This document shows positions 63,489 to 64,000 of a DNA stretch of 64,000 nucleotides, in pieces; position 1 is the stretch's first letter; each line of letters opens with the position of its first letter. The notes under the pieces are model-generated. The model did not search any database. It worked only from the letters and a program-made list of their open reading frames with translations, and had not been told where the DNA came from. Source of the stretch: Nocardioides thalensis. GTDB lineage: Bacteria; Actinomycetota; Actinomycetes; Propionibacteriales; Nocardioidaceae. The DNA lies in NCBI RefSeq assembly GCF_013410655.1, contig NZ_JACCFP010000001.1, positions 1,178,001-1,242,000 on the forward strand, given 5' to 3'. Both the position numbers and the translations under genes were made by a program.

Positions 63489-64000
63489 GGGCAGTGCTGG
63501 CCGAGGATCAGGCGCTGCTGCGCGTCGGGCTCGAGCGGATCCTCGCCGCCGGCGGCATCGAGGTGATCGAGTCCGTCGACAACGGGCCGAGCCTCGAGCG
63601 CGCGCTCGAGCGCGACGACTTCGACATCGCCGTCACCGACGTACGGCTGCCTCCGACGTTCACGACCGAGGGCCTGGCTGCGGCCGTCGCTGCCCGCTCA
63701 CGGCGGCCTGCGCTGCCCATCCTCGTGCTCAGCCAGTACGTCGAGCCGCTCTACGCCCGCGACCTGCTGGCCGATGGGCGGGGGGCGGTCGGCTACCTGC
63801 TGAAGGACCGGGTCTCCGACGTCGACGAGTTCCTCGCCGCCGCACGCCAGATCGCCGGGGGCGGCACCGTCCTCGACCCCGAGGTGGTCGCGAGCCTGGT
63901 CACCCGCCGCGAGCGCCCGCTCGACCGGCTCACCGAGCGCGAGCGCGAGGTGCTCACGCTGATGGCCGAGGGCCGCTCCAACGCCGCCATCGCGGCACGC
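63473..64000 (+). CDS. NarL/LuxR-family response regulator, 3' end cut by window edge
   Basis: 176 codons are present with a GTG start, overlapping the kinase gene by 16 bases. The receiver domain has acidic residues in VLAEDQALLRVGL, the phospho-acceptor Asp in VTDVRLPP, and Lys in GYLLKD. The LuxR helix-turn-helix begins LTEREREVLTLMAEGRSNAAIA and runs off the window. It is the partner of the upstream kinase and likely controls the ABC operon. Confidence 0.93.
   Translation, partial: MPDALRAVLAEDQALLRVGLERILAAGGIEVIESVDNGPSLERALERDDFDIAVTDVRLPPTFTTEGLAAAVAARSRRPALPILVLSQYVEPLYARDLLADGRGAVGYLLKDRVSDVDEFLAAARQIAGGGTVLDPEVVASLVTRRERPLDRLTEREREVLTLMAEGRSNAAIAAR

Overview
The window is a very G+C-rich actinobacterial chromosome segment, most like the Nocardioides/Nocardioidaceae group. 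This rests on several things seen together: class-typical families (Rv2466c-like mycothiol-linked oxidoreductase, TIGR03086, Rv3235-like, DUF4233, DUF501, DUF6758), gene orders usual in actinobacteria (folC-DUF4233, eno-ftsB-DUF501-ppx), strong third-position G/C codon use, and many GTG/TTG starts. It is almost entirely coding and carries 61 protein genes (the first and last cut by the window edges) and one tRNA. I saw no rRNA, insertion sequence, phage or CRISPR array. No gene-free stretch exceeds 300 bases; the longest is 187-188 bases (949-1136 and 39874-40060).

Layout. 1-9.1 kb: truncated pepN, secreted CHAP and PGRP cell-wall hydrolases, a mycothiol-type oxidoreductase, metG, a LysE exporter and a secreted phytase-like esterase. 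9.1-17.2 kb: GNAT, a divergent DUF2000/AraC pair, folC-DUF4233, secA, and a convergent LysM/Rv3235 pair. 17.3-23.3 kb: a conserved unknown, a sulfatase, and a minus-strand run MgtE_N/CBS-DUF1003-mrp-tatB. 23.4-33.9 kb is the accessory heart: a secreted PLD-like protein, a secreted RCC1-propeller/nuclease fusion, three sulfotransferase-fold paralogues, a GT-A glycosyltransferase, a LicD-methyltransferase fusion, a coiled-coil protein and a membrane-anchored EEP protein, mostly linked by ATGA overlaps. I read this as a surface-glycan decoration locus, which is inference. 33.9-36.5 kb: acyl-CoA dehydrogenase and mesaconyl-CoA hydratase-like genes, suggesting the ethylmalonyl-CoA pathway. 36.5-46.9 kb: housekeeping and envelope genes (PHP, MarC, SDR, ParA, L,D-transpeptidase, DEAD-box helicase, ferritin-like, two more EEP proteins). 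47-50.3 kb: eno-ftsB-DUF501-ppx/gppA. 50.4-55.8 kb: a 1790-residue secreted DUF11/TSP3 protein. 55.8-57 kb: ACT protein, peptide deformylase and an odd tRNA. 57-64 kb: GH43 lipoprotein, His-rich methyltransferase, Bax-inhibitor-1 protein, and a four-gene ABC exporter/two-component operon running off the end.

Most notable: (1) a class-I-shaped tRNA with a UAA anticodon directly behind def, whose last sense codon is TTA, the only in-frame TTA I found; (2) the RCC1-EEP fusion inside the sulfotransferase/LicD cluster; (3) a DEAD-box helicase gene with no ATG/GTG/TTG start ahead of its Q motif, but with a perfect 9-bp hairpin displaying GGAGA in its loop; (4) thirteen genes with a TANNNT hexamer 6-9 bases before the start codon, suggesting widespread leaderless transcription.

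All calls come from reading the sequence and from remembered family features; no database search was run.
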